From Flavobacterium jumunjinense (GTDB lineage: Bacteria > Bacteroidota > Bacteroidia > Flavobacteriales > Flavobacteriaceae): DNA of 64,000 nucleotides. Below the pieces are notes generated by a model. The model did no database searches. It was not told the origin of the DNA and worked only from the letters and a program-made list of their open reading frames with translations. The position numbers and the translations under genes are program-made. Shown here one piece after another: positions 8,123 to 20,749 of this stretch. The first letter of the stretch is position 1. Every line of letters starts with the position of its first letter. The stretch covers positions 4,588,001-4,652,000 of the forward strand of contig NZ_CP091285.1 of NCBI RefSeq assembly GCF_021650975.2, written 5' to 3'.

Positions 8123-10115
8123 TTATTAAGTCGTTAAACTGGTATTCATTAATAATTGGCACTCCTAATTTACTCGCTTTTTCTAGTTTTGCTGGCCCCA
8201 TATTATCCCCTGCAATTACGTAGTGGGTTTTAGACGAAATTGAACTCCCAACCTTGCCGCCATTTTCTTCGATAACCTTTTTCAAATCATCCCTAGAATA
8301 GGTTTCAAAAACACCCGAAACTACAAATATTTTCCCTTCTAACTTATCAGAAACGGCAGTACTTAAGTCTTCAACTTTCTCAAATTGAACATTATGACTT
8401 TTCAATCGGTTTACAATTGCTACATTATTTTCATTTTCAAAAAACAGAATGACACTTTTTGCAATTTTCTCTCCTATTTCATCAACCAAAACCAAATCCA
8501 TCAAATTTGCAGAAGCAATTGCATCGATAGTTTTATAATGTTTCACTAATTTCTTAGCCACAGTTTCCCCAACATATCTAATTCCTAAGGCATACAATAC
8601 ACTTTCAAATGGAATACTTTTAGACTTTTCTATCCCTTTAATTAAATTTTCAGCCGATTTATCTCCCATTCTTTCCAAGGAAACAACATCTTCTTTCTTT
8701 AGATCATATAAATCTGCATAGTTCTTAACTAAACCCGCATTATATAAAAGTGCAACTGTTTCACCTCCTAGTCCATCAATATCCATTGCTTTTCTAGAAA
8801 TATAATGCTGAATTCTTCCAATAATTTGCGGTGGACAACCATAAAAATTAGGACAATAATGATTGGCTTCTCCTTCAATTCTAATTAACTCAGAATCACA
8901 CTCTGGGCAATTCGTAATATATGTAGTAGTTTCACTATTCGATTTTCTTTCTTCTAAACTAACTCCGACAATTTTAGGTATAATTTCCCCTCCTTTTTCT
9001 ACAAAAACAGTATCATTTATTCTTATGTCTAACTTTGCAATTTGATCTGCATTATGCAAAGATGCCCTTTTCACGATTGTTCCTGCTAATTGAACTGGTT
9101 CAAGATTAGCAACAGGTGTAATTGAACCTGTTCGACCTACTTGATAAGAAATTGAATTTAAAACAGTAGTAACTTGTTCCGCTTTGAACTTATAGGCCAT
9201 AGCCCATCTTGGAGACTTAGACGTATATCCTAATTCTTCCTGATATTGAACTTGATTGATTTTTACAACAACACCATCTGTTTCATAGGGTAAATTATGC
9301 CTTTCAACATCCCAATAATTGATAAACTCAAAAACTTTATCTATATTTTTAACCGATTTTGATTCATTTGGCACTTTAAAACCCCATTCTCTAGCTTTTT
9401 GCAAACCTTCAAATTGATTCGAAATAGGCAGATTATTCCCTACTAAAGTATATAACAAACAATCTAACGGACGTTTCGCTACTTCGGCACTATTTTGAAG
9501 CTTTAAACTTCCAGAGGCTGTATTTCTTGGATTCGAATAAGGTGTTTCGCCAATTTCAATCAAATCCTGATTCATTTTTTCAAAACCAGCAAAAGGCAAT
9601 ATTATTTCTCCTCTAATTTCAAATTTCTCAGGATAATCTCCTTTCAATTGAATAGGAACCGATTTTATTGTACGTATATTATTTGTTACATCATCACCTT
9701 GAAAACCATCACCTCTTGTAACAGCTCTCTTTAAACGCCCATTCTCATACAAAATACTTATTGACGCACCATCATATTTAAGCTCACAAGTAAACTCCAG
9801 ATCTACATCTCCTAATATTTTTTGACATCTTGCTTCCCAATCCAACAAATCTTCTTTAGAATAAGAATTATCTAACGAATACATTCGATATTCATGCGGA
9901 ATGGTTTCAAAATTCTTAGTAACTGTTCCTCCCACTCGAACAGTTGGAGAGTTTTCATCAAAAAACTCAGGATTTTTATCTTCTAATTCTTGAAGTTGTT
10001 TAAGCTTAGTATCAAACTCAAAATCAGATATAGTGGGTTTATCTAGCACATAATAATTATAATTATGTTGATTTAATTCCTCCCTTAAAGCTAGAATAGT
10101 TTCTTTCGTACTCAT
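8115..10115 (-). CDS. ligA: NAD-dependent DNA ligase
   Basis: LigA seals nicks in DNA during replication and repair using NAD. The 666 residues have the full architecture: Ia domain (1-70, with YYVLDKPTISD), the adenylation domain with the nucleophile in CELKYDGAS (Lys113), NPRNTASGSLK, an OB domain (GRTGSITPVANLEPVQLAGT), a four-cysteine zinc site (CPEC, then HYC and GC around residues 405-430), helix-hairpin-helix repeats, and a C-terminal BRCT domain (about 590-666, GKIFVVSGVF). Normal length. It lies 9 bases after the DUF6495 gene on the same strand. Confidence 0.97.
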   Translation of the reverse strand: MSTKETILALREELNQHNYNYYVLDKPTISDFEFDTKLKQLQELEDKNPEFFDENSPTVRVGGTVTKNFETIPHEYRMYSLDNSYSKEDLLDWEARCQKILGDVDLEFTCELKYDGASISILYENGRLKRAVTRGDGFQGDDVTNNIRTIKSVPIQLKGDYPEKFEIRGEIILPFAGFEKMNQDLIEIGETPYSNPRNTASGSLKLQNSAEVAKRPLDCLLYTLVGNNLPISNQFEGLQKAREWGFKVPNESKSVKNIDKVFEFINYWDVERHNLPYETDGVVVKINQVQYQEELGYTSKSPRWAMAYKFKAEQVTTVLNSISYQVGRTGSITPVANLEPVQLAGTIVKRASLHNADQIAKLDIRINDTVFVEKGGEIIPKIVGVSLEERKSNSETTTYITNCPECDSELIRIEGEANHYCPNFYGCPPQIIGRIQHYISRKAMDIDGLGGETVALLYNAGLVKNYADLYDLKKEDVVSLERMGDKSAENLIKGIEKSKSIPFESVLYALGIRYVGETVAKKLVKHYKTIDAIASANLMDLVLVDEIGEKIAKSVILFFENENNVAIVNRLKSHNVQFEKVEDLSTAVSDKLEGKIFVVSGVFETYSRDDLKKVIEENGGKVGSSISSKTHYVIAGDNMGPAKLEKASKLGVPIINEYQFNDLINE

Positions 10116-10124
10116 CTATAAACA

Positions 10125-10598
10125 CTATTGATTTAACAAGTTTTCTAATTTTATATAAAGTTCACCTTTACTAATAATTCCGCCTTGTTTTATTATTGAG
10201 AAAAGATTTCCATTTCTATCGTCAGAAAAATCTTTTATTCCTTTTTGAATTTCAATTACATCAGAGAAAATATTTTCACTCAACCAATTAATACCTTCAG
10301 CCGTTAGAAAATTTATAGTTTCATCTTTTGAATTTATAACATATGAATACACTTTTGAATCGACACATTTGAATAAAAAGATATAATTCTTAGAAAAATG
10401 ATCAATAAAATTAACATTGGTTATTGCTCTATCCCATATCATGTCGGAAAAAACATCAATTTCTTGTTCTGCAATTTCAGGCTTATTAGCTTTTAACTCA
10501 TCCCATTCTTTTTTATCAATGGATTGTGTTGCCAAAAATGTAATAAACTCCGGATGCAACTCTTCTAGTTGTTCTTTAGTTAGCCTTATGTATTTCAT
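10125..10598 (-). CDS. DUF6495 family protein of unknown function
   Basis: A 157-residue soluble, acidic protein that I recognise as a flavobacterial conserved family (DUF6495), opening with MKYIRLTKEQLEELHPEFI and FLATQSIDKKEWDELK. It has no signal peptide, membrane segment or known catalytic motif. Predicted structure is mainly helical at the N-terminus with a mixed C-terminal half. It is the first gene of a minus-strand unit with ligA (9-base gap). The constant neighbourhood hints at a core cellular role, but no function can be read from the sequence. Confidence 0.6.
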   Translation of the reverse strand: MKYIRLTKEQLEELHPEFITFLATQSIDKKEWDELKANKPEIAEQEIDVFSDMIWDRAITNVNFIDHFSKNYIFLFKCVDSKVYSYVINSKDETINFLTAEGINWLSENIFSDVIEIQKGIKDFSDDRNGNLFSIIKQGGIISKGELYIKLENLLNQ

Positions 10599-10610
10599 GC
10601 TGTAAATATA

Positions 10611-10640
10611 AAAAAAAAGCCCTCCAATAATGAAGGGCTT
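10611..10640 (-). terminator. Terminator of the rpsF-rpsR-rplI operon
   Basis: On the minus strand AGCCCTTCATTATTGGAGGGCT folds into a GC-containing stem followed by eight T residues. It lies 20 bases after the stop of rplI. Confidence 0.9.
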
Positions 10641-10660
10641 ACTATTATTTTTTAATAAAA

Positions 10661-11104
10661 TTATGCTTTTTCAGCGATAACTTCATAATCTAATTCTACT
10701 ATAACAGATCTATGTAATCTAACTGATGCAGAATATTTACCTACACGTTTAACTATACCGCTAGTAATGAATTTTTTATCAATTGACTGACCGTTTTTAG
10801 CTAATTCTTCTGCAATGTTTGCATTAGTAATAGATCCAAAAAGTTTATCACCACCTGCTTTTGCAGAAAGTTTAATTTCTAAAGCTTTTAATGCTTCAGC
10901 AATTACATTAGCATCATCTACTAATTTTTGCTCTTTATGTGCTTTTTGCTTTAAGTTTTCAGCTAATACTTTTTTAGCTGAAGGAGTTGCTAAAGAAGCA
11001 AACCCTTGTGGAATTAAATAATTACGACCATAACCGTTTTTCACTGTTACGATATCATCTTTAAATCCTAAATTTTGAACGTCTTGTTTTAAGATAAGTT
11101 CCAT
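10661..11104 (-). CDS. rplI: 50S ribosomal protein L9
   Basis: L9 binds 23S rRNA at the base of the L1 stalk and helps maintain reading frame. The 147 residues carry the N-terminal RNA-binding signature (ILKQDVQNLGFKDDIVTVKN, then GYGRNYLIPQGFA), a long charged connecting helix (residues about 40-75) and the C-terminal domain (GGDKLFGSITNANIAEEL). Length matches the family. It follows rpsR by 65 bases and closes the rpsF-rpsR-rplI operon. A weak AAGGA lies a few bases before the start, one of the few Shine-Dalgarno-like sites here. Confidence 0.98.
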   Translation of the reverse strand: MELILKQDVQNLGFKDDIVTVKNGYGRNYLIPQGFASLATPSAKKVLAENLKQKAHKEQKLVDDANVIAEALKALEIKLSAKAGGDKLFGSITNANIAEELAKNGQSIDKKFITSGIVKRVGKYSASVRLHRSVIVELDYEVIAEKA

Positions 11105-11169
11105 GTTGTTGTCCTTTTTTATAGAAGTTAGGTTTCATTTGATTGAAAACCAACAACTGTATTTTTAAA

Positions 11170-11466
11170 TTATTTTAATAAATCTGCTACATATGGCATT
11201 AAAGCTAAGTGACGTGCTCTTTTTACAGCTACAGACACTTTTCTTTGATACTTCAATGATGTACCAGTTAATCTTCTTGGTAAAATTTTACCTTGCTCAT
11301 TCACAAACTTTAATAAGAAATCAGCGTCTTTATAATCGATATATTTAATACCCGATTTTTTGAAACGACAATATTTTTTTTGCTTATTAGTCTCAATGTT
11401 TAGAGGAGTAAGATATCTAATATCTCCCTCTTTTTTCCCTTTTGCAGATTGCTCTAATGTAGACAT
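11170..11466 (-). CDS. rpsR: 30S ribosomal protein S18
   Basis: S18 forms a heterodimer with S6 on the platform of the small subunit. The core [20 protein letters not shown], then [19 protein letters not shown] and [14 protein letters not shown] identify it. At 98 residues it is longer than the roughly 75-residue E. coli protein because of an N-terminal extension ([20 protein letters not shown]). The gene begins 2 bases after the rpsF stop. In Bacteroidota the S6/S18 region of the platform is known to help hide the 16S anti-Shine-Dalgarno end, which fits the lack of Shine-Dalgarno sites in this window. Confidence 0.98.
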   Translation of the reverse strand: MSTLEQSAKGKKEGDIRYLTPLNIETNKQKKYCRFKKSGIKYIDYKDADFLLKFVNEQGKILPRRLTGTSLKYQRKVSVAVKRARHLALMPYVADLLK

Positions 11467-11468
11467 AA

Positions 11469-11810
11469 TTAGTTTGATTTAGATTTTAATTTCACTCTTC
11501 TTCTTTCTGCCCATGAAATGGCATGTTTGTCTAAAGACACTGTTAAAAAACGCATAATACGTTCGTCACGACGGAATTCAGTTTCAAAACCGATGATAAT
11601 ATCAGCTGGTGCTTTGAATTCAAATAAGTGGTAAAATCCACTTTTCTTGTGTTGAATTTCGTAAGCTAATTTTTTCAAGCCCCAATCTTCTTTAGATACC
11701 ATCTCTGCTCCTTTTGAAGTAAGAAAATCCGCGAATTTACTTACTGTTTCCTTTATCTGTTGTTCAGATAAAACGGGATTCAAGATGAAAACAGTTTCAT
11801 AATGATTCAT
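11469..11810 (-). CDS. rpsF: 30S ribosomal protein S6
   Basis: S6 is the partner of S18 in the central domain of the 30S subunit. The 113 residues show the ferredoxin-like fold signature: [39 protein letters not shown] and [20 protein letters not shown]. It is the first gene of the rpsF-rpsR-rplI operon and lies downstream of a complete Bacteroidota promoter at 11834-11863, giving a leader of about 20 bases without a Shine-Dalgarno sequence. Confidence 0.98.
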   Translation of the reverse strand: MNHYETVFILNPVLSEQQIKETVSKFADFLTSKGAEMVSKEDWGLKKLAYEIQHKKSGFYHLFEFKAPADIIIGFETEFRRDERIMRFLTVSLDKHAISWAERRRVKLKSKSN

Positions 11811-11833
11811 AATAATTTATTTAAATTTGAGTG

Positions 11834-11863
11834 CAAAAGTAGTCAATTTATTTTAAAAAACAA
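11834..11863 (-). promoter_or_regulatory. Promoter of the rpsF-rpsR-rplI operon
   Basis: On the minus strand TTG (11861-11863) is separated by exactly 19 bases from TACTTTTG (11834-11841), a complete match to the Bacteroidota -33/-7 promoter. Transcription would start near 11827, shortly before rpsF. Confidence 0.85.
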
Positions 11864-11951
11864 TTCATGTTACAACTTTTAAACGAATTTTACTCTTTTA
11901 TTTGTAGTATTAATATATTTAGCATACTTTTATCATTAAATATATAGGTAT

Positions 11952-12647
11952 ATGAAGTTGAATTGTATAGTTGTCGATGATAGTGCGATACAAAGAATGA
12001 CGATAACAAAACTTGTTAATGAATCTCCAAACCTGCATTTAATAGGTGATTTTGCAAATGCCTTAGAAGCTAAAAACTCTTTAAACAACAATGCTGTTGA
12101 TTTAATATTTTTAGATATCGAAATGCCTTTAATAAGCGGATTCGACTTATTGGACGGACTAAAAGTTAAACCTCAAATCATTTTTATCACTTCAAAAGCA
12201 GATTATGCTGTCAAAGCTTTTGATTATGAGGCTACTGATTTTCTTCAAAAACCAATCTCTAAAGAACGTTTCTTAAAAGCTGTAAAAAAAGCAAATGAAT
12301 TGCATCAATTACGAAATGAATCTCACGAAGAACAAGGAGAAACAATAATCATCAAAAGTAATTTAAAGAAACTTAAAGTCTTTACCTTCAAAATAAAATG
12401 GATTGAAGCTTATGGAGATTATATAAAAGTTGTTACTGATGACGAAAGTCATTTAGTTCTTTCTACCATGAAAGCTTTTGAAAGTGAGTTACCAGATGGT
12501 AAATTTATTAGAATTCATAAATCATATATTGTAAATCTAGATAGAGTAGAAAAATTCAATAGTAAATTTGCAGAGATTGACGGACAAAAGATTCCTATTA
12601 GTAGAAATAAAAAAGATGTTATCAGCAAAGCTATTGAAGCAATTTAA
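11952..12647 (+). CDS. LytTR-type two-component response regulator
   Basis: A 231-residue regulator with an N-terminal receiver domain (1-117; acidic pair Asp9-Asp10, phosphorylation site Asp55 in LIFLDIEMP, conserved Lys in FLQKPISK) and a C-terminal LytTR DNA-binding domain (about 135-231; KIKWIEAYGDYIKVV, HKSYIVNLDRVEKF). Such regulators pair with 7TM or sensor histidine kinases, but no kinase gene is adjacent, so this is an orphan here. A candidate promoter is TTG at 11902-11904 and TACTTTTA at 11925-11932. Its stop overlaps the stop of the convergent priA by 4 bases, with no terminator between them. Confidence 0.93.
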   Translation: MKLNCIVVDDSAIQRMTITKLVNESPNLHLIGDFANALEAKNSLNNNAVDLIFLDIEMPLISGFDLLDGLKVKPQIIFITSKADYAVKAFDYEATDFLQKPISKERFLKAVKKANELHQLRNESHEEQGETIIIKSNLKKLKVFTFKIKWIEAYGDYIKVVTDDESHLVLSTMKAFESELPDGKFIRIHKSYIVNLDRVEKFNSKFAEIDGQKIPISRNKKDVISKAIEAI

Positions 12648-15103
12648 TAATAATCTACATTAATAGAGACTTTTATCGATCTATATTGTCCAATTGCCTC
12701 AAAACTCTTTAAAGCTTTTTCCATTGTATTTTTAGTTTTACCTAAATTTACATTGGTAGGAATTTTTACAATAATAGTTCTTATATATTGATTTCTTATT
12801 CTACTTATTGCAGGCTCTTCAGGCCCTAAAACAGGTGTCTGTAAGTGTTTTACCAACACGCTATAAATCCAAAGAGAACCTTCTTTTAATCTATCAAAAT
12901 CTTTATGCTTTAATGTTAATCTAATTAGCCTATAAAAAGGAGGATATTTAAAATTATTCCTGTCATATATTTGCTCTTTATACATAGCCGAGTAATCATT
13001 CCTCAAAACTTGTTGAATTGTATTATGATATGGGTTATATGTTTGAATTACAACATAACCTTTTTTACTTTTCCTACCCGATCTTCCAGCAACTTGCACC
13101 ATCATTTGATACGCTCTTTCATAGGCTCTAAAATGAGGCTGATTCAATAAATTATCAGCATTCAAAATACCAACTAAAGTTACATTATCAAAATCCAAAC
13201 CTTTAGCTAACATTTGAGTACCAACAAGAATATCAAATTCTTTATTTTTAAATGAATCTATAATTTTTTCAAATCCATACTTGCCACGAGTAGTATCCTG
13301 ATCCATTCTACCTATAGTTATATCTGGAAATAATTCTCTCAATTCAATTTCAATTTGCTCAGTCCCAAATCCTTTTGTTGACAAATCAACAGATTGGCAA
13401 TTATGACAATGTGTTGGATTAGCAATAGAATAACTGCAATAATGACATTTTAATTGATTCTTAAACTTATAATACGTTAAACTAACATCACAACTTGGAC
13501 AGTGTGGAACATGACCACAAGTTAAACACTCTACATAAGAAGAAAAACCTCTTCTATTTTGAAACAAAATAACTTGTTCCCCTAAGCTTAACACTTCTTT
13601 AATTTTATTCAATAAAACATCCGAGAAATGTCCGCTCATTTTTTTTCGAAAATATTTATCTTTTAAATCAACCAACTCAATATCAGGCAAAACCACATTA
13701 CCATATCTTTCATTTAATTCAACTAAACTATATTTCCCAACTTTAGTATTGTAATACGTTTCCAAACTAGGAGTAGCACTCCCTAACAACACTTTTGCTT
13801 TATGCTGTTTTGCTAAAACAATTGCAGCATCTCTAGCATGATATCTCGGTGAAGGATCTTGTTGTTTAAAAGTTTGCTCATGTTCTTCATCAACTATAAT
13901 CAATCCTAAATTTGAAAAAGGCAAAAATAGAGCACTCCTAACTCCAACAATAACTTTAGCTTTTTCAGAATTATTTAAAAGATTATTCCAAACTTCAATT
14001 CTTTCATTACTTGTATATTTCGAATGATACACAGAAACTTCATTTCCAAAATATGCCGTTAAACGTTTAACTAACTGAGCAGTAATTGCAATTTCAGGTA
14101 ATAAAAAAAGTATTTGCCTATCATTTTCAATATGCTCTTCAATTAATTTTATATATATTTCTGTTTTTCCAGAAGCAGTAACACCGTGCAATAATATCAC
14201 ATCATTTTTTTCTTCACTAATTAAAATTTCATCAAACGCTTTCTGCTGATGAATACTTAAAGTAAAAAAACTAGATTTATCCTTATTAAACTCTACTCTA
14301 TCTTCATTCAAAAAATACTCTTCAAAAACACCTTTATCAACTAATGCTCTTACAATATTTGTACTATTTCCTGAATACGAAACGAGTTCTTTTACAGAAA
14401 TTTCTTTTTTACTTACAGCATTCAATTGAAAATATTGCAAAACAAGTTCTCTTTGTTTTTTTGCACGAGAAAGACCAACTAGTAATTCATTAAGTTTATC
14501 TTCTAATGAAAACTCTTCTTTAATTTTAATATAACGCACCAACTTAGGAGTATACTTCTCAGAAACATCTTCTTGCAAAACCAACAAACCATTATCTAAT
14601 AATTTCTTTATAGTTGGAAAAACATTTTTTTTATCTAAAATTTTAGAAATATCTTTTATACTAATAGAAGTCTGGTTTTTTAAAGCGTCAATAATTAAAA
14701 ATTCATCATCCGTAAATTCTGAAGTTTCAATTCGTGAAATATCTAAACCATCCTTGCACGATATAATCGTTTCACTTTCAAGAATTAAACCAGAAGGCAA
14801 AGCTGATTTATAAACTTCTCCAATTGAACACATATAATAATTTGAAACCCACTTCCAGTGTTCAATTTGAAACAAATTAACAATTGGCTTTTGATCTAAA
14901 ATTTGATGTATTTCTTTAGGCCTATATAATTGTGGAATACTATTATGCTTACCTATAACTAATGCTGTAAAAACCTTACTCTTCCCAAAAGGAACAGCAA
15001 CACGAATTCCTATATTTATATAATAAAATTCAGCTTCAGAAACTTCATAAGTAAAAATTCTAGCTATTGCCAATGGTAAAACTACATCTATAAAAAATTG
15101 CAT
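12644..15103 (-). CDS. priA: Primosomal protein N' (replication restart helicase PriA)
   Basis: PriA reloads the replisome at stalled forks. From the ATG at 15103 the protein is 819 residues; an open frame reaches to 15163 but the extra 20 residues are unlike the family, whose start is MQFFIDVVLPLAIARIFTYE. Motifs: Walker A GVTASGKTEIY, DEEH box in LIIVDEEHEQTFKQQ, GSATPS, and a zinc-binding strand-separation region with eight cysteines (CLTCGHVPHCPSC, then CHYC and CHNC). Helicase motifs V and VI follow (GTQMLAKGLDFDNVTLV, QVAGRSGR). The frame ends against the LytTR gene with a 4-base convergent overlap. Confidence 0.96.
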   Translation of the reverse strand: MQFFIDVVLPLAIARIFTYEVSEAEFYYINIGIRVAVPFGKSKVFTALVIGKHNSIPQLYRPKEIHQILDQKPIVNLFQIEHWKWVSNYYMCSIGEVYKSALPSGLILESETIISCKDGLDISRIETSEFTDDEFLIIDALKNQTSISIKDISKILDKKNVFPTIKKLLDNGLLVLQEDVSEKYTPKLVRYIKIKEEFSLEDKLNELLVGLSRAKKQRELVLQYFQLNAVSKKEISVKELVSYSGNSTNIVRALVDKGVFEEYFLNEDRVEFNKDKSSFFTLSIHQQKAFDEILISEEKNDVILLHGVTASGKTEIYIKLIEEHIENDRQILFLLPEIAITAQLVKRLTAYFGNEVSVYHSKYTSNERIEVWNNLLNNSEKAKVIVGVRSALFLPFSNLGLIIVDEEHEQTFKQQDPSPRYHARDAAIVLAKQHKAKVLLGSATPSLETYYNTKVGKYSLVELNERYGNVVLPDIELVDLKDKYFRKKMSGHFSDVLLNKIKEVLSLGEQVILFQNRRGFSSYVECLTCGHVPHCPSCDVSLTYYKFKNQLKCHYCSYSIANPTHCHNCQSVDLSTKGFGTEQIEIELRELFPDITIGRMDQDTTRGKYGFEKIIDSFKNKEFDILVGTQMLAKGLDFDNVTLVGILNADNLLNQPHFRAYERAYQMMVQVAGRSGRKSKKGYVVIQTYNPYHNTIQQVLRNDYSAMYKEQIYDRNNFKYPPFYRLIRLTLKHKDFDRLKEGSLWIYSVLVKHLQTPVLGPEEPAISRIRNQYIRTIIVKIPTNVNLGKTKNTMEKALKSFEAIGQYRSIKVSINVDYY

Positions 15104-15164
15104 AAACAAATTTAATCTTAAATTTATTACATTACAAACAAAAGTGAGAACAATATCATACAAT

Positions 15165-15196
15165 AAAAAACCCTAATCAGTATGATTAGGGTTTTT
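15165..15196 (-). terminator. rRNA operon terminator
   Basis: A perfect 14-bp stem (AAAAACCCTAATCA at 15166-15179, TGATTAGGGTTTTT at 15183-15196) with a 3-base loop lies just after the 5S rRNA and before the start of priA. Flanking A and T runs make it work on either strand; its position assigns it to the end of the minus-strand rRNA operon. Confidence 0.92.
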
Positions 15197-15204
15197 AAAA
15201 GAAA

Positions 15205-15310
<106 letters not shown>

Positions 15311-15434
15311 AATGATCTAATTGCTTTGGGCAATTAATTGCAATAAACATTTGTTTTTCAAAATGAATATGTGCAATAATATCTTAACATATTGAGACAA
15401 GAAAATATATTTATTATTCTATAGAAAGTGCATC

Positions 15435-15454
15435 CCTGCTCCTTGCGGAGCAGG
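15435..15454 (-). other. GC-rich hairpin just downstream of 23S rRNA
   Basis: An 8-bp GC-rich stem, CCTGCTCC (15435-15442) and GGAGCAGG (15447-15454), with the loop TTGC, sits about 10 bases beyond the estimated 3' end of 23S rRNA in an otherwise AT-rich spacer. It is probably a processing or stabilising hairpin in the precursor transcript; no T run follows, so it is unlikely to be a terminator. Confidence 0.6.
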
Positions 15455-15463
15455 AAATTCGTA

Positions 15464-18345
<2,882 letters not shown>

Positions 18346-18419
18346 TTTTATTTAAATGTTATACGAAATATAACACCCAAAATTTGTGCTTTCTATTATA
18401 TTTTTATATTTTTCTTTTC

Positions 18420-18436
18420 TCAATATGTCAATGAAC
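18420..18436 (-). promoter_or_regulatory. boxA-like element in the 16S-23S spacer
   Basis: The minus strand reads GTTCATTGACATATTGA between tRNA-Ala and 23S. It resembles the rRNA antitermination boxA (E. coli TGCTCTTTAACA) and recurs three times in the operon leader. E. coli also has a boxA in the leader and in this spacer. The function is inferred from similarity and position. Confidence 0.6.
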
Positions 18437-18454
18437 TTGTGGCTTTTTAAGCCG

Positions 18455-18531
18455 TGGTGGAGAATATCGGAGTCGAACCGATGACCTCCTGCGTGCAAGG
18501 CAGGCGCTCTAGCCAGCTGAGCTAATCCCCC
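18455..18531 (-). tRNA. tRNA-Ala (anticodon TGC)
   Basis: Minus strand: the acceptor GGGGGAT pairs with ATTCTCC, the D arm is AGCTCAGCTGGCTAGAGC, the anticodon stem-loop holds TTGCACG with anticodon TGC, and the T arm contains GGTTCGACTCC. The 3' CCA is encoded (18455-18457). It lies between tRNA-Ile and 23S, as is usual in rRNA operons. Confidence 0.97.
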
Positions 18532-18629
18532 ATTTTTAGCGCTAAGTTAACAGTTCTTCAGTTAACAGTACTTAAAACGGCTTCACTCAACCTCTAAAAT
18601 TTCCTTTTAATAAAACTTTCCCAAAATAG

Positions 18630-18703
18630 TAGTCCCGGGCAGACTCGAACTGCCGACCCCTACATTATCAGTGTAGTACTCTAACCAGCTGAGCTACGAG
18701 ACT
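18630..18703 (-). tRNA. tRNA-Ile (anticodon GAT)
   Basis: Minus strand: the acceptor AGTCTCG pairs with CGGGACT, the D arm is AGCTCAGCTGGTTAGAGT, the anticodon loop CTGATAA holds GAT, and the T arm contains AGTTCGAGTCT. After the discriminator A the DNA reads CTA, so the 3' CCA is not encoded, unlike the neighbouring tRNA-Ala. It lies between 16S and tRNA-Ala. Confidence 0.97.
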
Positions 18704-18783
18704 CTGTTTCTTTAAGTTTTATTATATTATTTGAACTAACAGCGAGAATAAAAACAAATCTACAAATTCTAAAATCTTTCTCT

Positions 18784-20302
<1,519 letters not shown>

Positions 20303-20395
20303 TATTTTTTATATTGTACGATTCTAGCTTTTGTATTTAATTCGCCTTTACTCTCTTATTTTATAATTTAAATCACTTTAAATTATGCTGTCAAT

Positions 20396-20412
20396 TCAAT
20401 ATGTCTATGAAC
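20396..20412 (-). promoter_or_regulatory. boxA-like element nearest 16S
   Basis: The minus strand reads GTTCATAGACATATTGA, about 95 bases before the 16S 5' end. It matches the spacer element at 18420-18436 in 15 of 17 positions and is a candidate antitermination boxA. Confidence 0.55.
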
Positions 20413-20500
20413 GTGTCATTCTTGTTTTATAACCTTCACTTTCTTTAACCCCCTAAAACTCTATATCTCAAAAGCTTTTCAGTATCTCAGTTAGCGAGTG

Positions 20501-20531
20501 CAAAACTACAACCTTCTTTTTAATCTCGCAA
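20501..20531 (-). promoter_or_regulatory. rRNA promoter, proximal (P3)
   Basis: On the minus strand TTG (20529-20531) is followed after 20 bases by TAGTTTTG (20501-20508), a full Bacteroidota -33/-7 pair. GCACTCGC follows the -7 box, similar to GCACCCGC and GCACCCCGC after the other two rRNA promoters. Confidence 0.75.
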
Positions 20532-20578
20532 GCTTTATTTGATAAAAAAAATTATTTTTTTTTTATCAAATAAAGCTT
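20530..20578. repeat. Perfect 22-bp inverted repeat in the rRNA leader
   Basis: AAGCTTTATTTGAT plus eight A (20530-20551) is mirrored exactly by eight T plus ATCAAATAAAGCTT (20557-20578) around a 5-base spacer. It lies between rRNA promoters P2 and P3, and its edge touches the -33 box of P3. In RNA made from P1 or P2 it would form a long AU-rich hairpin. Confidence 0.9.
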
Positions 20579-20580
20579 AC

Positions 20581-20597
20581 TCAATATATAAATGAAC
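20581..20597 (-). promoter_or_regulatory. boxA-like element after rRNA promoter P2
   Basis: The minus strand reads GTTCATTTATATATTGA, preceded by GCGAA as in the copy after P1. It is about 20 bases downstream of the P2 -7 box and is a weaker match to the spacer boxA-like element. Confidence 0.45.
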
Positions 20598-20617
20598 TTC
20601 GCTTGTTTCGCGGGGTG

Positions 20618-20647
20618 CAAAGATAATTAGTTTTTTATTTCTGACAA
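20618..20647 (-). promoter_or_regulatory. rRNA promoter, middle (P2)
   Basis: On the minus strand TTG (20645-20647, in GCTTGTCAG) is followed after 19 bases by TATCTTTG (20618-20625). This is the best promoter match in the rRNA leader, in an AT-rich context with an upstream A run that could act as an UP element. Confidence 0.85.
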
Positions 20648-20702
20648 GCTTTTTTGAAAAAAAATTACTCTTTTTTTAAGCCTCAACTTTACGTTGTAAT
20701 CA

Positions 20703-20721
20703 TCAATATATATCTAAGAAC
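20703..20721 (-). promoter_or_regulatory. boxA-like element after rRNA promoter P1
   Basis: The minus strand reads GTTCTTAGATATATATTGA about 20 bases downstream of the P1 -7 box. It shares GTTCWTNGA and ATATTGA with the other copies, with a 2-base insertion. Confidence 0.45.
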
Positions 20722-20740
20722 TTCTGCGGTTATGCGGGTG

Positions 20741-20748
20741 CAAAAGTA
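20741..20748 (-). promoter_or_regulatory. rRNA promoter, distal (P1), -7 box
   Basis: The minus strand reads TACTTTTG followed by GCACCCGC, the same discriminator pattern as at P2 and P3. No TTG occurs at the expected distance (the best is TTA 20 bases upstream), so this is the least certain of the three rRNA promoters. Confidence 0.55.
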
Positions 20749-20749
20749 G

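Noticed and set aside
8863..9045. A 60-codon plus-strand frame inside ligA, and similar antisense frames elsewhere
   Set aside because: They are shadows of well-supported genes on the other strand and lack promoters or family features.
15371..15396. A boxA-like string (CTTAACATATTGAGAC) between 23S and 5S
   Set aside because: It is on the opposite strand to the rRNA transcript, so it cannot act as boxA there and is probably chance.
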